The notes below the pieces were generated by a model. The model saw only the letters and a list, made by a program, of their open reading frames with translations, was not told the origin of the DNA and searched no databases. 64,000 nucleotides of DNA, from positions 9,362,001 to 9,426,000 of the forward strand of contig OZ038526.1 of NCBI GenBank assembly GCA_964036665.1. Direction: 5' to 3'. The first letter of the stretch is position 1, and each line of letters opens with the position of its first letter. The stretch is from Gordius sp. MW1 (taxonomy: Eukaryota; Nematomorpha; Gordioida; Gordea; Gordiidae). Both the position numbers and the translations under genes were made by a program. Shown here in pieces: positions 21,049-33,664 of this stretch.

Positions 21049-24000
21049 TAGAGCCCTGCACGGGGCGCCCAAAGCCCGACTTAGCCCGAGCCCGGCCCAA
21101 CCCGATTGTGCTTTGGGTCGGGCTCGGGCAGAAATTAATAAAACAATCGGGCCTCGGGCTCGGCCGGGCCTAATGAGGCGACCCGATCCGAGGCCCGAGC
21201 TTCGCCCGAATTGACTAAAGCACTAATCTTTTATAAAATATGATTTAAACAAACTCACGATATTGAATAATTTTATCTTCGTGCGGGCCGGGCCGGGCTT
21301 TAGGTTAAATAAATAAATGGGCCGGGCCTGGACGTGCCGTTCAATTCCCTAACGGGCCGGGCCTAGATTAAACTGAGGCCCGCAAAAGCCCGTTGCAAAA
21401 TAGTTTAATTTTTTATTATACTAGAAATATAAAGTAAAAACTAAGATGTGTTAAACTTTTTTTTTATTTTTTAAATTGATTTTTGTCTAATTGACAATGA
21501 AAATACAGCTGAATTTCCTTCTTTATTCATTCATTTACAAAAGTACCGCGCAATTCAAATTTCAAATAGATAAGTTTTCATTAGCTACTAGATACAGGAA
21601 TTAACTACATTATCTTTCTAGTTACAAACTTAAGAATAAGTTAATAAAATTTCAAGATTAATATTTTGAAATTTGAATATTCTTATTATAAAACTTTGTT
21701 ATATAACTATTTGAGATTTTCACTCAATAACAAAGTTTTATATTTTAATAAAATAATTGTTTTAGAAATAGTACATAACATATTAGCATGTCTGAAGAAT
21801 TAATAATGCCTGACAAAAGAACTTATAATCATCATAAAATAAAATTAAACCATAACTTGAAGAGTGAAGTGTGGAAAAAGTTTGATATACTACCAAAACT
21901 TGCAAAAAGTATTTATCCTACAAACCATCCGATGGAACATCCCATCTTAAAAGACACAAATGTGCTAGCAATAAATCAAAGTCTGGAACAATGGATCAAT
22001 TTGTTACTGTGATGGATACAAAAAAGCAAAACTCCTAAAAACCAAAATACTAGATGAGGCAATTAAATTTTGTGCCAAAGATTTAAGACCCTTTGAAGCT
22101 TTAGCTAAAGAAGGATTAAAAAAATTTGCCAAAATCTGATGGATAGTGTTTCAATAGTTGGACAAGTTGCCTCATCCAACTACTGTAGCCAGGCATGTCA
22201 AGCAGTCTGCCATTGCTGTAAGAAAGCTAATTTTACCAGAAGTAATATCATATGTGGAAAGGGGATTGTGTTCGACAACCACAGACATGTGGACCGATAA
22301 CTATACCAAGAATTCTTATATAACATTGAGTATACACTACATTAATTAAACTTGTTAAAAGGATATTGTTCACAGCACAATTCCCAATGAAAAAAATGCA
22401 GAAAATATTAAAAGTGAAAACCTAAATAATTTAACATCATTCGGATTATCTCTAAATGATATTTTTCAAATTGCATTTGTTTCAGATCAAGGGGCCAACA
22501 TCATAAAAGCTCTACAAAATTATAGACGACTGGATTGTAAGGCTCACCAGATAAAGTATATCATTAAAGGGGCTTTTAATGAATTATTTTTGGGGGAAAA
22601 TCCAGATGTATTGAACATCATAAATGACACTAAAACTCTAGTACGGTACTTTAAACAAAGTGGCTTAAATAGAAATCTAAGCCATTATTTATATCAAGAT
22701 GTAGCTGTTAGGTGGAATTCTAAATTGAATCTTTTGGAAAGTGTTAATAATATGTTAGATGAAATTGAAGAGAATTTAACAAAAAGGAATGAAACCTTTA
22801 TGTTGGTTAATATAAACAAACATTTGCTAAAATCCACTATTGAGTTATTGAGGCCATTTAAAGCACACAATTAAAGGCAGACTCAAAATCAACTATACCT
22901 TATGAATTTTATGGAAATTGAAATTAATTAAATCAAATTAGGAATATCAAAAATAAAATTAAAAAATTGATTGATCAAAAATATACCATCCATTCCTTGC
23001 ATAGAATGGTTACGGCGCTTCACCACAAATTTAAACACATGAAAATGGCTACTATTCAAGAGAAAAGGGAGACTTATGAAGAAGTAAAAAGTCTTATAGA
23101 TCGCGATGATTTTAATCAGTTAGTTCTTCCGAGAATTTAGAAAATGACAAAGTATGTCTCAAGGTAAGATTTTAAATTTTAAGACAAAATTTTATTAATA
23201 TTTTAGCTAAAAAATCTAAATTTTCGGAATGGGAGGACAATGAAAGTATACCTTCATCAACAAATGAATTTAATCAATATCTTAAGGAATATGTAGATCC
23301 TGAATGTTTTGATCTTATAAAATGGTGGAAAGCCAAAGAAGCGAAGTAAATATTATTAATATCAATTCAACCTTAAATTAGGTATCCAAAACTATCTCAT
23401 TTGGCATATAAAGTTTTATGTATTCCTGCCACAAGTGCCACTAGTGAAAGAAATTTTTCAACTGCAGGTCGATTGATTGAAGAAAGAAGAACTCGCCTGA
23501 CACCAGAAATAATTGATGATTTATTATTTTTACATGATTATTATTAATATTTGTAATATAGAGATATAGTGAATAAATATTTTAATAAAAAAAATTAAAA
23601 CCCAACAGAAATTAGCAAACTAAATTTTTTTGTATAAGGGCCCGGGCCGGGCTCGGGCCTATCACCTTTTATTTTTACGGGCCCACGCCGGGCCCGGGCT
23701 TTTTAATTTTTGTAACGGGCGGGCCGACTGACCTAAACAGGCCCTTTGCAGGTCTCTAGTACACCATACGTAATATAGCTTCCAAGCTTCACTTTTTTCT
23801 CCTGTCTCTTATAATATTTCACCTAAATTGCTAATCTTATTCTAGTATTTAATATTCATATACCTGTTACTTTAGAAATAATTTAAGGAAACATAAAAAA
23901 AATTTGTTTGGAACTGTTAAATAAAATATAATTTATATAGTTAGATTTCCAGTTTCAAATTATTAGCTGAATAAATGTAGCTAGTGAAAATTAAATTTTA

Positions 24001-24180
24001 TTTCAAACTTATCCTAGTTGTAAATTACAAGTAATAAATTTAATGCATTATTTTTTAAAAAATTTAAAATAATTCTTAAATGTTTAGTTTGAAAAATCGG
24101 GTCGGGCTGGGCTTGGGTAGGGCCAAAAATAAAAAAAGTTGTTCGGGCTCGGGCAAAATAAAAACTGAGACGTCGGCCTA
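21049..24180 (+). mobile_element. Composite hAT with broken transposase
   Basis: The left arm (21049-21282) starts TAGAGCCCTGCACGGGGCG and is rich in GCCCGA/CGGGC. The right arm (23759-about 24180) continues the same sequence as the short element at 60057-60756, where both arms are contiguous. Between them lies a separate GC-ended, transposase-bearing block (21283-23758, ending TGCAGGTCTCTA). The outer right terminus is lost near 24180. I find no convincing target-site duplication for either part. Confidence 0.65.
21788..23547 (+). pseudogene. hAT transposase, decayed
   Basis: The ATG at 21788 opens a 74-residue piece. Later pieces include HPTTVARHVKQ and TTTDMWTDNYTKNSYITLSI (about 22158-22345; the W and the D before it are typical of the hAT catalytic core). 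RWNSKLNLLESVNNML and a helical segment follow at 22590-22870. The dimerisation motif ATSATSERNFSTAGRLIEER (about 23430-23490) comes next, closing near 23547. Frameshifts and stops separate the pieces, so it is inactive. The type is close to hobo/Ac/Tam3-like hAT proteins. Confidence 0.8.
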
Positions 24181-25638
24181 TGAGTTTATATTATATTTTC
24201 TTAATGTTAGAATTAAGCCGTATTAATGCGTTATCAATGAATATTCTCACATATGTTTTTATTAAGGTAATATATAATAAGAATAATTGATAGAACTAAC
24301 AGATTGAAGCAGTCAACCCGAACGGTTCCCTCCTTCTTAATGTTTTTTCGCTTTTTAGAAAAATAAATCAATCGCAACTTTAATTGCAAAATTTAATTTT
24401 AGGAAGATTATAAGCTCTTTTTAAATTAATACATATTAAAGTATTTATAAACAAATTGGAATATAAACAAATAGATTTTTTATAAATAAAAACTAAAAGT
24501 GTTAAGCAGACATAAGATTTGGATGAGAACGAACACGCGACACTGACTATCTAATCATAACTCCGCGAGGAACATAGAAATAAAACAAATTTATATACAC
24601 GCTCACAACCTTTTAATCCCCCCAAAAAACGAGACCTTTTAAGTTAAATTCATAATTCACTTAAAAAAGTATCTATAGCAACTTTAGCAAATGTCTCATA
24701 ACATAATTCAGTAAAAACGCCAATAGATTATAACGTTACTTTCGTAGTGTTTTGAGTTTCGTTTTGTTGTGAATATATCCAGTCTCTTTGCCTTCCCCTT
24801 CTTATCCCCTATTATGATCTCGTTTATGTTGATGTCGCTTGCAAGCACAGATGGTGCTAGCATGCAGTAAGGTGTTATAAAATTTTTAATATCTCGGGCA
24901 GAGGTCAGATGTTTAAAATTTTCAGCCCAAACACGACCCGGTTCAATTTTTTAACTTTATTGCCCACCCAGGCCCGCCCAAACCCATCTAAGTGTTCGCC
25001 CGGGCCCGCCCAAATTGTTAATGCTGCCCGAATTGCCCGGTCCCAAATATTAAATTTACCCGTTAGTACCGAATTTATGCGAACTCAAACAGAGGTCAGA
25101 TTTGTTTAAATTTTTCTGTCCGAACCCTGACCGGTCCCAATTTTTAACTTAATTGCCAGCCTGAACTCTTCTAAGTGTCCGCTCGCCCATGCCTCAACCA
25201 GAAGAGTTGCCTGGCCCTATTAATTAAATTTTCCCGTTAGACCCCAATTTAAGCAATCCCAAAATCTTTCAACCACTATTAAAAAATGGTCACACTTTAA
25301 TAGATTAATTGCTAATGCATTTAGGTTAATAAAAAATTATTTCAATTAGTAATACTTACTTTATAGAATATAATGGAGACAATTTTTATTTGAAGCAAAA
25401 AAAGAATGGTTGTGAATCAATTATGTATTTTAAAAATAAGTAATAGCGTAAATAAGGGAATATAAAGGGCGGGTGAAATGAGGCAATAAAAGAATGATAT
25501 GGAAATTAATTATTATAGAAATTAGAAATAAGTGATAGCCTAAATTAAAGAATAAAAAAGGCGAATTTAACCAAATTTTATTTGAAGAAGATTAAATTAA
25601 TTCGAATTAAACACTTATATATGCATACATTGTGTAAA

Positions 25639-25714
25639 GGGGCGTGGTGGCTTAGTGGGTATATATTTAGGCTTTGAAGCAAGAGGTTGCCGGTTCGATA
25701 CCACCTACGGCACT
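25639..25714 (+). other. tRNA-like sequence at the LINE 5' end
   Basis: Contains an A-box-like TGGCTTAGTGGG and a B-box-like GGTTCGATACC at a tRNA-like spacing, with CTTTGAA in the place of an anticodon loop. The acceptor stem does not pair well, so it is not called a functional tRNA. It may act as a pol III promoter or be the head of a SINE. Confidence 0.5.
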
Positions 25715-25949
25715 TATTTCAAAGATTAAAAATATCTCATATCGTCAACACGGCTGTCAGGCTGGATAGCCGAGCGTCACCCCTGTTCCAAGTGCCATAT
25801 GAAAGTTGAGAATAATGAAAGTAATGAAAGTGCTAGGGCGTCCTCCATAAACGCGCGCAAGGTAGACGCCCATATCATGTGAAAAGTCAACGAGGGTCAC
25901 TACATCTTCCACAAACGGATGCAGTTAAAGAAACTAGTTTGCTAAGGAC

Positions 25950-28739
25950 GAGATTGAGAGTGGGCTCGCTAAATGTTGAAACGATGACTGCAAAATGCCG
26001 AGAGTTTCTGGCACCCTCAGCAAGCGACGGGTCGATATAGAGTGTATACAGGAAACAAGATGGAAAGGCGCAAAAGCAAGGATGATAGGTGAAGGCTATA
26101 AACTTTATTTCAATGGCTTAGAAACGAATACAAATGTCGTGGCAATCATATTAGGCTCACATCTGCCAGATAAAGTCATTGAGGTACAAAGAAAAAGTGG
26201 GCGACTCATGATGTCGAAACTATGCATAGATGGTCAAATGATTAATGTAGTTTCCGGATATGCTACGCAAACAAGATGCACAAATGAAGAAAAGGAGGAC
26301 TTTCGGGAAGAATTCGACGAAACGCTGCTAATATTACCTAGAGCCGAGATAGTTATAATTGGAGCGGATATATGGTCACGTAGGCAAAACAAGAGAAGGA
26401 TTTGAACGGGACCATGGTGGAAATTGACACGGAGCGAGAAACGATGAAGGCGACGAAATATTGAAAATAGCCGTGGCATTTGATTCGCCATCACAAATAC
26501 CTTCTTAAAAAAGAATGTAAACCACTTAATAACGTACAAAAGTGGAAATCGGTCTTCGCAGATTGACTTCCTCCTAACCTAATATCAAAAAAAGAATTAA
26601 AGAATGTACGCGATTTTAAGGTTATACCAGGTAAAACTATTGCAGCCTAGCAAAGAATTTGTTGTGATGGACTACACCATCTCCAAGGCGAAAATACAAA
26701 AGCCAAAGAGATTAAATGGGAAAATCAAATGGTTCCGGCTACCAAAATTGAAAGATATTTACAATGATCAAATGAATGGCTGCAAATAGATGATCAGCAG
26801 AATGCTAACGATATGTGGAATAACATAGCTAACACAACACGATCAGTTGCGAGTTGTGTTCTAGGAGAAGGTAAAATAAGGAGACATGGTGGTGGAACGA
26901 AGACGTGCAACGCCTAGTCAAGTTGAAAAGAAAACTATACAAATATGGTCATGCAACAGAAATGAAAAAACGAGATTGGCATATGTGAAAGCTAAAAATG
27001 AGGCAAAACGTTGTGTAGCCAAGGCTAAAACAGAGGTCTACGAAAATTTGAATGCCAAGTTAACTAGTAAGAAGGGGGAAAAATGATCTACAAAATCGCA
27101 AAGACCAAGGCAAGGAACTTAAAGGATGTGGTGAATGTGAAAACCATAAAGAGCAAGGAAGGCATCACTCTAACTCTGGACCATCAAATCATAAATCGTT
27201 GGAAGAATACTATAAAGAATTAAAAAGTGAAAATGGGTTTTCGGACTAATGCGAAAGCAAGAACTATGAATATGACCCAGAAGAAGTGACAGGAGAAGAG
27301 GTTGACCAGGTGCTTAAAAAGTTACCATGGGTAGAGCGGTGTGACCTTATAATATACCTATGGAAGGTTTCAAAATGCTAGGACCTTTACGTGTACATGT
27401 ACTTGCAAAGCTGTCTAATAAAATACTTGCAAGTGGTATGATGCCTGATGAGTGGAGGGAAAGCTATGTTATACCTATCTATAAAATGAAGGGAGTTGTA
27501 CAAGAATGCAACAACTATCGGGGGATAAAATTAACGAGTCACTTAATGAAGGTGTGTGAAAAGCTTATAAAAAATCGACTCCGAAAAATAATCTCAATAG
27601 ATGAATGACAATTTAGGTTCATTCTTGGAAAGTCAACTTCAAATGCAATACATGGTCTTAGGCGACTTATGGAAATATATAAGGAAAACCAGGATCTTCA
27701 TATGTGTTTCATCGATCTTGAGAAAGCGTTCGAAGTGCCAAGGCAGTTGATATGGGATAGCCTGAGTTCCAATGGTGTACCCGACGCTTATATAATCTTA
27801 ATAATGGATATGTCTAAAAACAAAAGTTCGGACATCCAGTGGTACATTAAAGGGATTCAGTTTAAATGTCGGTGTGCATCAAGGATCGGCCCTAAGTTCA
27901 TTGCTCTTCATAACAATAATGGATTCCATAACGAAGGACCTGAAACGCGAATCACCTTGGGCAATGCTCTTTGCAGATGATATAGTGCTGTGCTCAGGCT
28001 CAAATGTATAATTAGCAGATCAGGTAATAGTGTGGATGAAGCCAATTGAAAGCAAAGGCCTAGGGTCAACCGAAATAAAACTGAATATGTATGCTTGGAG
28101 TCGGGGAATGAATACAAAGAGACACACTTGCAAATCGAAGACTGGTGTTTAAGCAGTAGGAAATAATTCAAATATCTTGGTTCTAGGGTAAAATGTGAGA
28201 GGTTTGGAAAACTAAATTAAGGCAAGAATAAACGCAGGCTGGCTAAAATTCAGGGAGTTGAGTGGTGTCCTATGTGACAAACACATACCACTCAAATTGA
28301 AAGGATGGTTATATAACACCGTTATCGTACCCACGGTATTGTATGGAGAGGAAACCTGGGCAATTAAGGCGAAAGTTAAGCAAAGCTTGGCTACAATGGA
28401 GATACTGTTAAGATGGATCTTGGGAATAAGCAAAAAGGACCATATAACGAATCAAGACATAAGAGATAAACTAAATGTAGTTCCGATTCAGAGAAAGTTG
28501 GTGGTAAGAAGATTGAGAGGTATGGCCATTTGGAGAGACGGGAGGAAAATCATTTGGCAAATCGTATCAAGAAATTGCAAGTCGAAGGTAAGAAGAGAGC
28601 GAGGCCTAAACTGACATGGAAACATAAAATAGATATGGACTTGAGAAGGTACGAGCTAAAGCGAAGCTGGTGTAAGTGCAGAAACACATTGAGAACCTAC
28701 TTGAAGGAGCTGACCACTAAATGTGACAAACAGCTATAG
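25950..28739 (+). pseudogene. RTE-type ORF: endonuclease and reverse transcriptase
   Basis: Broken frames in the expected order. LRVGSLNVETM and IECIQETRWKGAKAR are at about 25955-26075 (endonuclease N-terminus with catalytic Glu) and EIVIIGAD near 26345. The RT region runs from about 27360 (LPDEWRES-like MPDEWRESYVIPIYK, NNYRGIKLTSHLMKVCEKLI) through FIDLEKAFE (about 27710) to LFADDIVL (about 27966-27989, the catalytic FADD box, one frame away). The C-terminal part 28258-28739 is (VPTVLYGEETWAIK; RRLRGMAIWRDG). Several frameshifts and stops make it inactive. Confidence 0.8.
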
Positions 28740-29051
28740 GAAAAAAAATATGCATACGTTGTGTGAAAATGGTATGACGCCTTTGTTTTAAGTCTAGACG
28801 GCACACATGTGTATTGCGAACAATGAAATGGCTACATAAATATAAAAATTTCAGCCTTTCCATAAACGTAGCTAATCGGGCAAAGATTTAATTTTAGGGG
28901 TGGCGGCATTCTACATTCTAATAAAAAGTAACAAGATAACATACTATGATTTTAATTTAATTATGCCCGAATCTTAGCCCGCCCGGGCCCGCCCGAAAAT
29001 TAAAATTTAAGACAGTTGGCGGGCCTGGCATTTCTGGTCTCTGATCTTGGG

Positions 29052-29937
29052 GTTAACACGATTACGATATATTCTTTAATTTATATATAGACCGGGGATT
29101 CTTCGTTTTTGTAAATATTCATTTCCCAAATGCACAAATGGATTTTTTGAGTTTATAATATTTGGATTCGAATTAACTATAAGTAAAAGGTTAGTTTATT
29201 ATATCTTATAATTAAAATGAAAACAAATAGAAAAATATTTATTAGAATGAGCTTTTACCTCCTGTTAATTCGAAATGTAGCCCACTTATCTGGGAAATAG
29301 GAAATTCTTCATAAGTTATGAATTACTTAAAAAATTAGATTTATTATTTTTAAAATTATTTTGAACTTTCAAGCCTCAAAACTTGCAAATTTAATGTGAC
29401 AAAATTAAATGATTATATAAATCATATTTAATATTGGTAAATATCTATTTAAGCATTTTTTCATAATTATGTAAATTCATAAGCTTACAATACAACTGAT
29501 CGTATTATTAGTATTTAAGTTTAAAAAAAAAGGCTATTTGTTTATATATTCTTTTGTTTAGTTGGAGCATTTTTAAATCAATAATATACAATTTGGGCCT
29601 AAATAATAGTAGTCAGAGAAGCGTGTATCAAGATTCACAATTGCTTGAAAGGTTTTTATAACAATGTTGTATATAATATTTTGACAGTTTTTAGGGGTAA
29701 TATAACAATAATTGAATCAGTTAATTCTTTTATTTAACATGCAAGCTATTTCCAAAATAAAATTCAACTTTTGCAACAAATTTAAGATATTACTGCCTTC
29801 TTTATTAGTTTAAAACGACTTTTAGAATTTTTAAACAATATTTAGAAACATTCTAAATGTTGTATTTTAATGAATTGACTTTATAAAAATTTTAATGATA
29901 TTAAGTACATATCTACTAAATTATCAAATTCATTAAA
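29052..29937. other. No gene recognised; upstream of the 29938 gene
   Basis: Very AT-rich. It should contain the promoter and 5' UTR of the following gene, but no specific element is convincing. Confidence 0.5.
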
Positions 29938-30975
29938 ATGACAGGAAGTACAACCCTTTACCAAAAACAAGATGAGATCATCGATAGTAGTAAGGAAACG
30001 TCAAAAGCTGAAGGAGAAAACAATGAGTTTTGGGTAATTCTGCCAAATGCGATACATATAGACAAAGAAATATGCTCTCTTAAACAAAGCGATGAAAGTG
30101 TAAGCACATTATCAAGGAGCAATAGTCAGACTTGTATAAAAAATGAAATACAAACAAAAATCACTCCTAAAATATTAATTCCTAGTATATCCCTATCAAC
30201 TTCAGATGAATCAACCGCAGGAGCCGTTGTAGATAATAATATAATCCAGCAGCCTGATACGCGCGCTAAATTAAATTTTAGAGATATCGAATTTAGTTTG
30301 TCCCAAGATTTATCCGAAGCCTTTGGAACAACGCTACTCAATTATCGTTTTAAAGATGACAAGTTTGATCAAGGGAAATTGCTCATTTTAGATTCTTTGA
30401 GGATGCCCGCTCGTTATAATGTACCGAATCGAAGATGGGTACCTCAAGAAAAAAGATCTCAAATTAGTTTCAACGCCCGCAAACGCAGACAGCCAAGGAA
30501 TCGAATCAGCGGAGTAGGCCTAAACAAAAAACAACCTCGCGGTTTGTTGGCTTTTTATGAAGCTAAGAATATGCTTACATTTTACAACCATAAAAATCCT
30601 GAAATTAAAAAGCCGATTAGGTATTACCACAGGCTTCCGGCCTTGTTTCATACTAAAACACAAGATTTATTTGCTTTTCTCCAGACGATATTAGTGGCCT
30701 TGTTAAGTTTTCCTATATGTATCGTATTTGAAATGATTCGATGGGCCCACGAGATTATTATGGTGATGGTTGAAATGTTAATTTTAGCTAAGTTAATAAT
30801 CAAAAAATTCGCTAAAGCCGGCCGAAGCAAGGTTCTTAAACGGTTCCTCAAAAACATCCTTATGTTCATTCACATTTTGTTGTTATTATATATGACATTT
30901 TTATTAGATTATTTTATGACAGACATATATAGTTCAACATCTAATTCTATTTGTTCGCACAAATCTTTGCATTAA
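29938..30975 (+). CDS. Hypothetical membrane protein, single exon
   Basis: An uninterrupted 345-codon frame starting at the first ATG after AT-rich DNA. The N-terminal half (about 1-130) is polar and Ser/Thr/Glu-rich, likely disordered. Residues about 150-215 are strongly basic (RRWVPQEKR, NARKRRQPRNR). The C-terminal third has three hydrophobic stretches at about 244-268, 272-288 and 305-328, separated by a Lys/Arg-rich loop, consistent with a membrane protein. There is no N-terminal signal. Codon use is more balanced than in the surrounding DNA, and AATAAA follows at 31025-31030, 50 bp after the stop. I recognise no family. It is not next to transposon ends and has no RT, integrase or transposase motif. 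Confidence 0.7.
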   Translation: MTGSTTLYQKQDEIIDSSKETSKAEGENNEFWVILPNAIHIDKEICSLKQSDESVSTLSRSNSQTCIKNEIQTKITPKILIPSISLSTSDESTAGAVVDNNIIQQPDTRAKLNFRDIEFSLSQDLSEAFGTTLLNYRFKDDKFDQGKLLILDSLRMPARYNVPNRRWVPQEKRSQISFNARKRRQPRNRISGVGLNKKQPRGLLAFYEAKNMLTFYNHKNPEIKKPIRYYHRLPALFHTKTQDLFAFLQTILVALLSFPICIVFEMIRWAHEIIMVMVEMLILAKLIIKKFAKAGRSKVLKRFLKNILMFIHILLLLYMTFLLDYFMTDIYSSTSNSICSHKSLH

Positions 30976-31024
30976 TGCTCTCACCATTTTAACTCTAAAT
31001 TTTGTCCTTTTATGTTTTCGGTCT

Positions 31025-31030
31025 AATAAA
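31025..31030 (+). promoter_or_regulatory. Candidate polyadenylation signal
   Basis: AATAAA 50 bp downstream of the stop of the 29938-30975 gene, with another at about 31046-31051 in AATAATAAAT. Confidence 0.5.
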
Positions 31031-31209
31031 ATATTACTGCCACTCAATAATAAATTATCAAACTAATTAAATTGTGCGTGCGTTGCGTACAACATTTTTA
31101 CTGATAATGTAAAATACAGCATCTTATAAATTAGTTCATGCAAACACTATATTTTAACCTTGCTAATTTATTAACCACACATACTTGTAATTTTAAAAAT
31201 AACAAAAGT

Positions 31210-31710
31210 ATGATTAATAATAGATTAGAACGACCTAAACAAAAATTATTTCGTGTTGCTCATAAGAGAGCAGAAAGGGCTATAGAGAAATTATTTTCCT
31301 TAAAAATATTATAAATAATTAATTACAGAGTATGGCTCAAAGGACACCAAAACTATTGCCACTATTGCCCTATAGTTATAGCTTGTTTTTAGGATTGGAA
31401 TCTCTCCAATGCCTTTTATATGAATACATTATCTCTGCCAATACAATAGTGGCGTTCAACAATTTAAGCCATCCCTTTATGCGTCAAAAAGGAGCCCTTT
31501 TATTATAAATATATATGCTAATTGATAAATCAATACAATTCATAATTCCACTTTAAAATATTGATCGACGAAATAAATGAGGATGGTGTTATTAGTGGCA
31601 CCATCTGGACACCAGAACTAAGCTTGTGGACATTTTTGGCAGCAAATAGTCGTTATAAACTTAAAATTTATGGTAAAATTGGATGGGCGGAAATTCGCAA
31701 AGATGTTTAA
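31210..31710 (+). other. Two short coding-like segments
   Basis: 31210-31314 reads MINNRLERPKQKLFRVAHKR and on to a stop. 31561-31710 is a 50-codon open stretch (DEINEDGVISGTIWTPELSL, then WTFLAANSRYKLKIYGKIG) ending in TAA, unusually protein-like for this AT-rich DNA. No strong splice acceptor precedes the second segment. They could be terminal exons, a retrocopy fragment or chance; the family is not recognised. Confidence 0.3.
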
Positions 31711-33660
31711 TGTTTATTTAATATTTATTAAAATTATAAATACATTTAAAATTGTAGACATTAAAGTATATCAGCTTTATTCCTTAATTCATATATAGCA
31801 AGAATGTCCTTCATAATCTGCATTTTTTACTTATAATGACTTTTTGTGACTCACTTCAGAGCTTTACCTAGGCTTGAAAGCTTTAAGAGCGTCGATTAAT
31901 GCAGAAAAGGTAAACGTTTGTTTATTGGAAAAGCGATTAACCTACAGCCCACACCTAACTATTTAGCTTTTACACTAAATTTTTTGTTGCTTAAATAACA
32001 AATGTTGCATATTACATCTCGACTTGGATACTAATAATTTACAATGCAGTAGTATTAATTAACAGTTTATCTGAAATATTTTTTCTTTCAGCTATTCATG
32101 TTGACTACGAAATCCAGGTATTATTTAAAATTTATATATGAAATAACTATACCATAGTTGATTATATATTCATATGTTTTAAATGATGAATTTTGTTAGA
32201 TACATTATATAACATCCCTCCTTGGGTTAATAGTAGTGTTTAATTTCAACATCCCTCATATTTAAAATAAATGGACATATGTTAATCACAATGATTCTCA
32301 TATTATCATATTATGTTTTGTAACTCATAATAAGTCCTAAGACTTACAATTGCAAGAAATAGTCTCTTGAGACCAATTAAAACCTTTTTATGTTAAGTTT
32401 ATTTTTATTTATTACTTATTTGATTATTCTTTCAAGGTATTTTGTTATAAGAAAGATTTTAGTTCCATTACCTAGATGTAAGGGTTATTGGCATACTATC
32501 CAATACACTTTCTTTCTAGGGCCAGTATCGTTATGTAGGGATTAGGCATGACATAAGATTATTTATAAATCTTTTAAATTTAGCAACGTTTAACGTGATT
32601 CTAAAATTTGATATTACTTACGATTTTCATAGTCTATAACTAATTCTATCTTTGACAACTTACGCCTTGTGCTGGCCTCAATTGAATCCGCGGGATTACT
32701 ACTGTGACGATTGGCAGCAAAGAAATTTTATTAAAATTTGACATAATTTCAAGGTGAGTGGGTACCATGAGTCGTATGACTTAGTTTTTTTTAACATCAA
32801 ATAGTGCTAAACACTTCTATATCTTGAGCAATTTTAAGTATCTTCATAATACAGTGTTAACGGCACCAGATTTGATGAATATACAAATTAATTAATTAAA
32901 TTGCAACTCTATTGCACTTGTGTAAAATATATTATAAGATGTATTAAATTTAATACAAACAGTATTAGGTTCTCAGTTTATCCGGTCGATTGGATAACAA
33001 ATTAACCATGTAATATTTGTCAAAAGATGTGTGATTGGAAGAAAGACAATAAATTGCACGGCATAAAATTAAAACACTTTGTGTGTCACTAAAAACAAAT
33101 ATATTGTTTTAATTTATATCGCTTAAAGCAATTTAGTATCATCATAATATTTAATTTTAAAAATTCCAAAATCTTTTTTGGAATTATTTATAATTTGGAA
33201 TATATAATGAGCCTGGGAATATAGCTATTTAAAGTTCTACTGACAGAATATATCTTTTAGTTACCAATTTATAATTAATGCTGGTCTTAGCATTTTTTAA
33301 AATAAATTCGAAATTAACTTCTAAATTAGTTTTTTTTATTATATTTTATAAATTCGAAAATTATTTTGGTCTCAAAAAATATAAAATGATAAATTATTGA
33401 AATTATTAGAAAAGGATGGTAAGTAGAAGACACTTTATATGCAAATTGCGGCACAGCGCGCTAATAGTGTAAAGTAGTTTAATCTAAATAATTTAAATTT
33501 AATTGCATTTTAATTAGATTTCCAGATTATATATATAACACAAAATTCAAATGGTGTTGATATTAAATTTCGTTACTGATATCTAATTGTAACAAATATA
33601 TTCTCGCGTATATATTAGGATAATTAAGACATATGAACAACTATCTTTTAAATAATGGTT
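31711..33660. other. No gene recognised
   Basis: AT-rich throughout. No repeat partner elsewhere in the window and no protein-like frame were noticed. Confidence 0.5.
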
Positions 33661-33664
33661 TATT

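Larger units (their letters stand above)
25639..28747 (+). mobile_element. RTE-type LINE with tRNA-like leader
   Basis: About 3.1 kb, flanked by an imperfect 20-bp target-site duplication (25619-25638 ATATGCATACATTGTGTAAA; 28748-28767, two mismatches), with an A8 tail. It contains an apurinic-type endonuclease region, then reverse transcriptase, in broken frames. The 5' end is a tRNA-like sequence. The size and endonuclease signature (QETRWKG) fit RTE-clade elements of the craniofacial development protein 2-like type. Confidence 0.8.
24899..29043. mobile_element. hAT-like element hosting a LINE
   Basis: Starts CAGAGGTCAGATG and ends TTTCTGGTCTCTG, imperfect inverted termini. The flanks ATCTCGGG (24891-24898) and ATCTTGGG (29044-29051) match at 7 of 8. 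GCCCGCCC-rich subterminal tracts lie at 24950-25040 and 28970-29030, and a second, direct copy of the 5' terminus starts at about 25091. There is no transposase. It was later split by the RTE LINE at 25639-28747. Confidence 0.7.

Noticed and set aside
25639-25714. Functional tRNA gene
   Set aside because: A- and B-box-like motifs are present but the acceptor stem does not pair and it is fused to a LINE.
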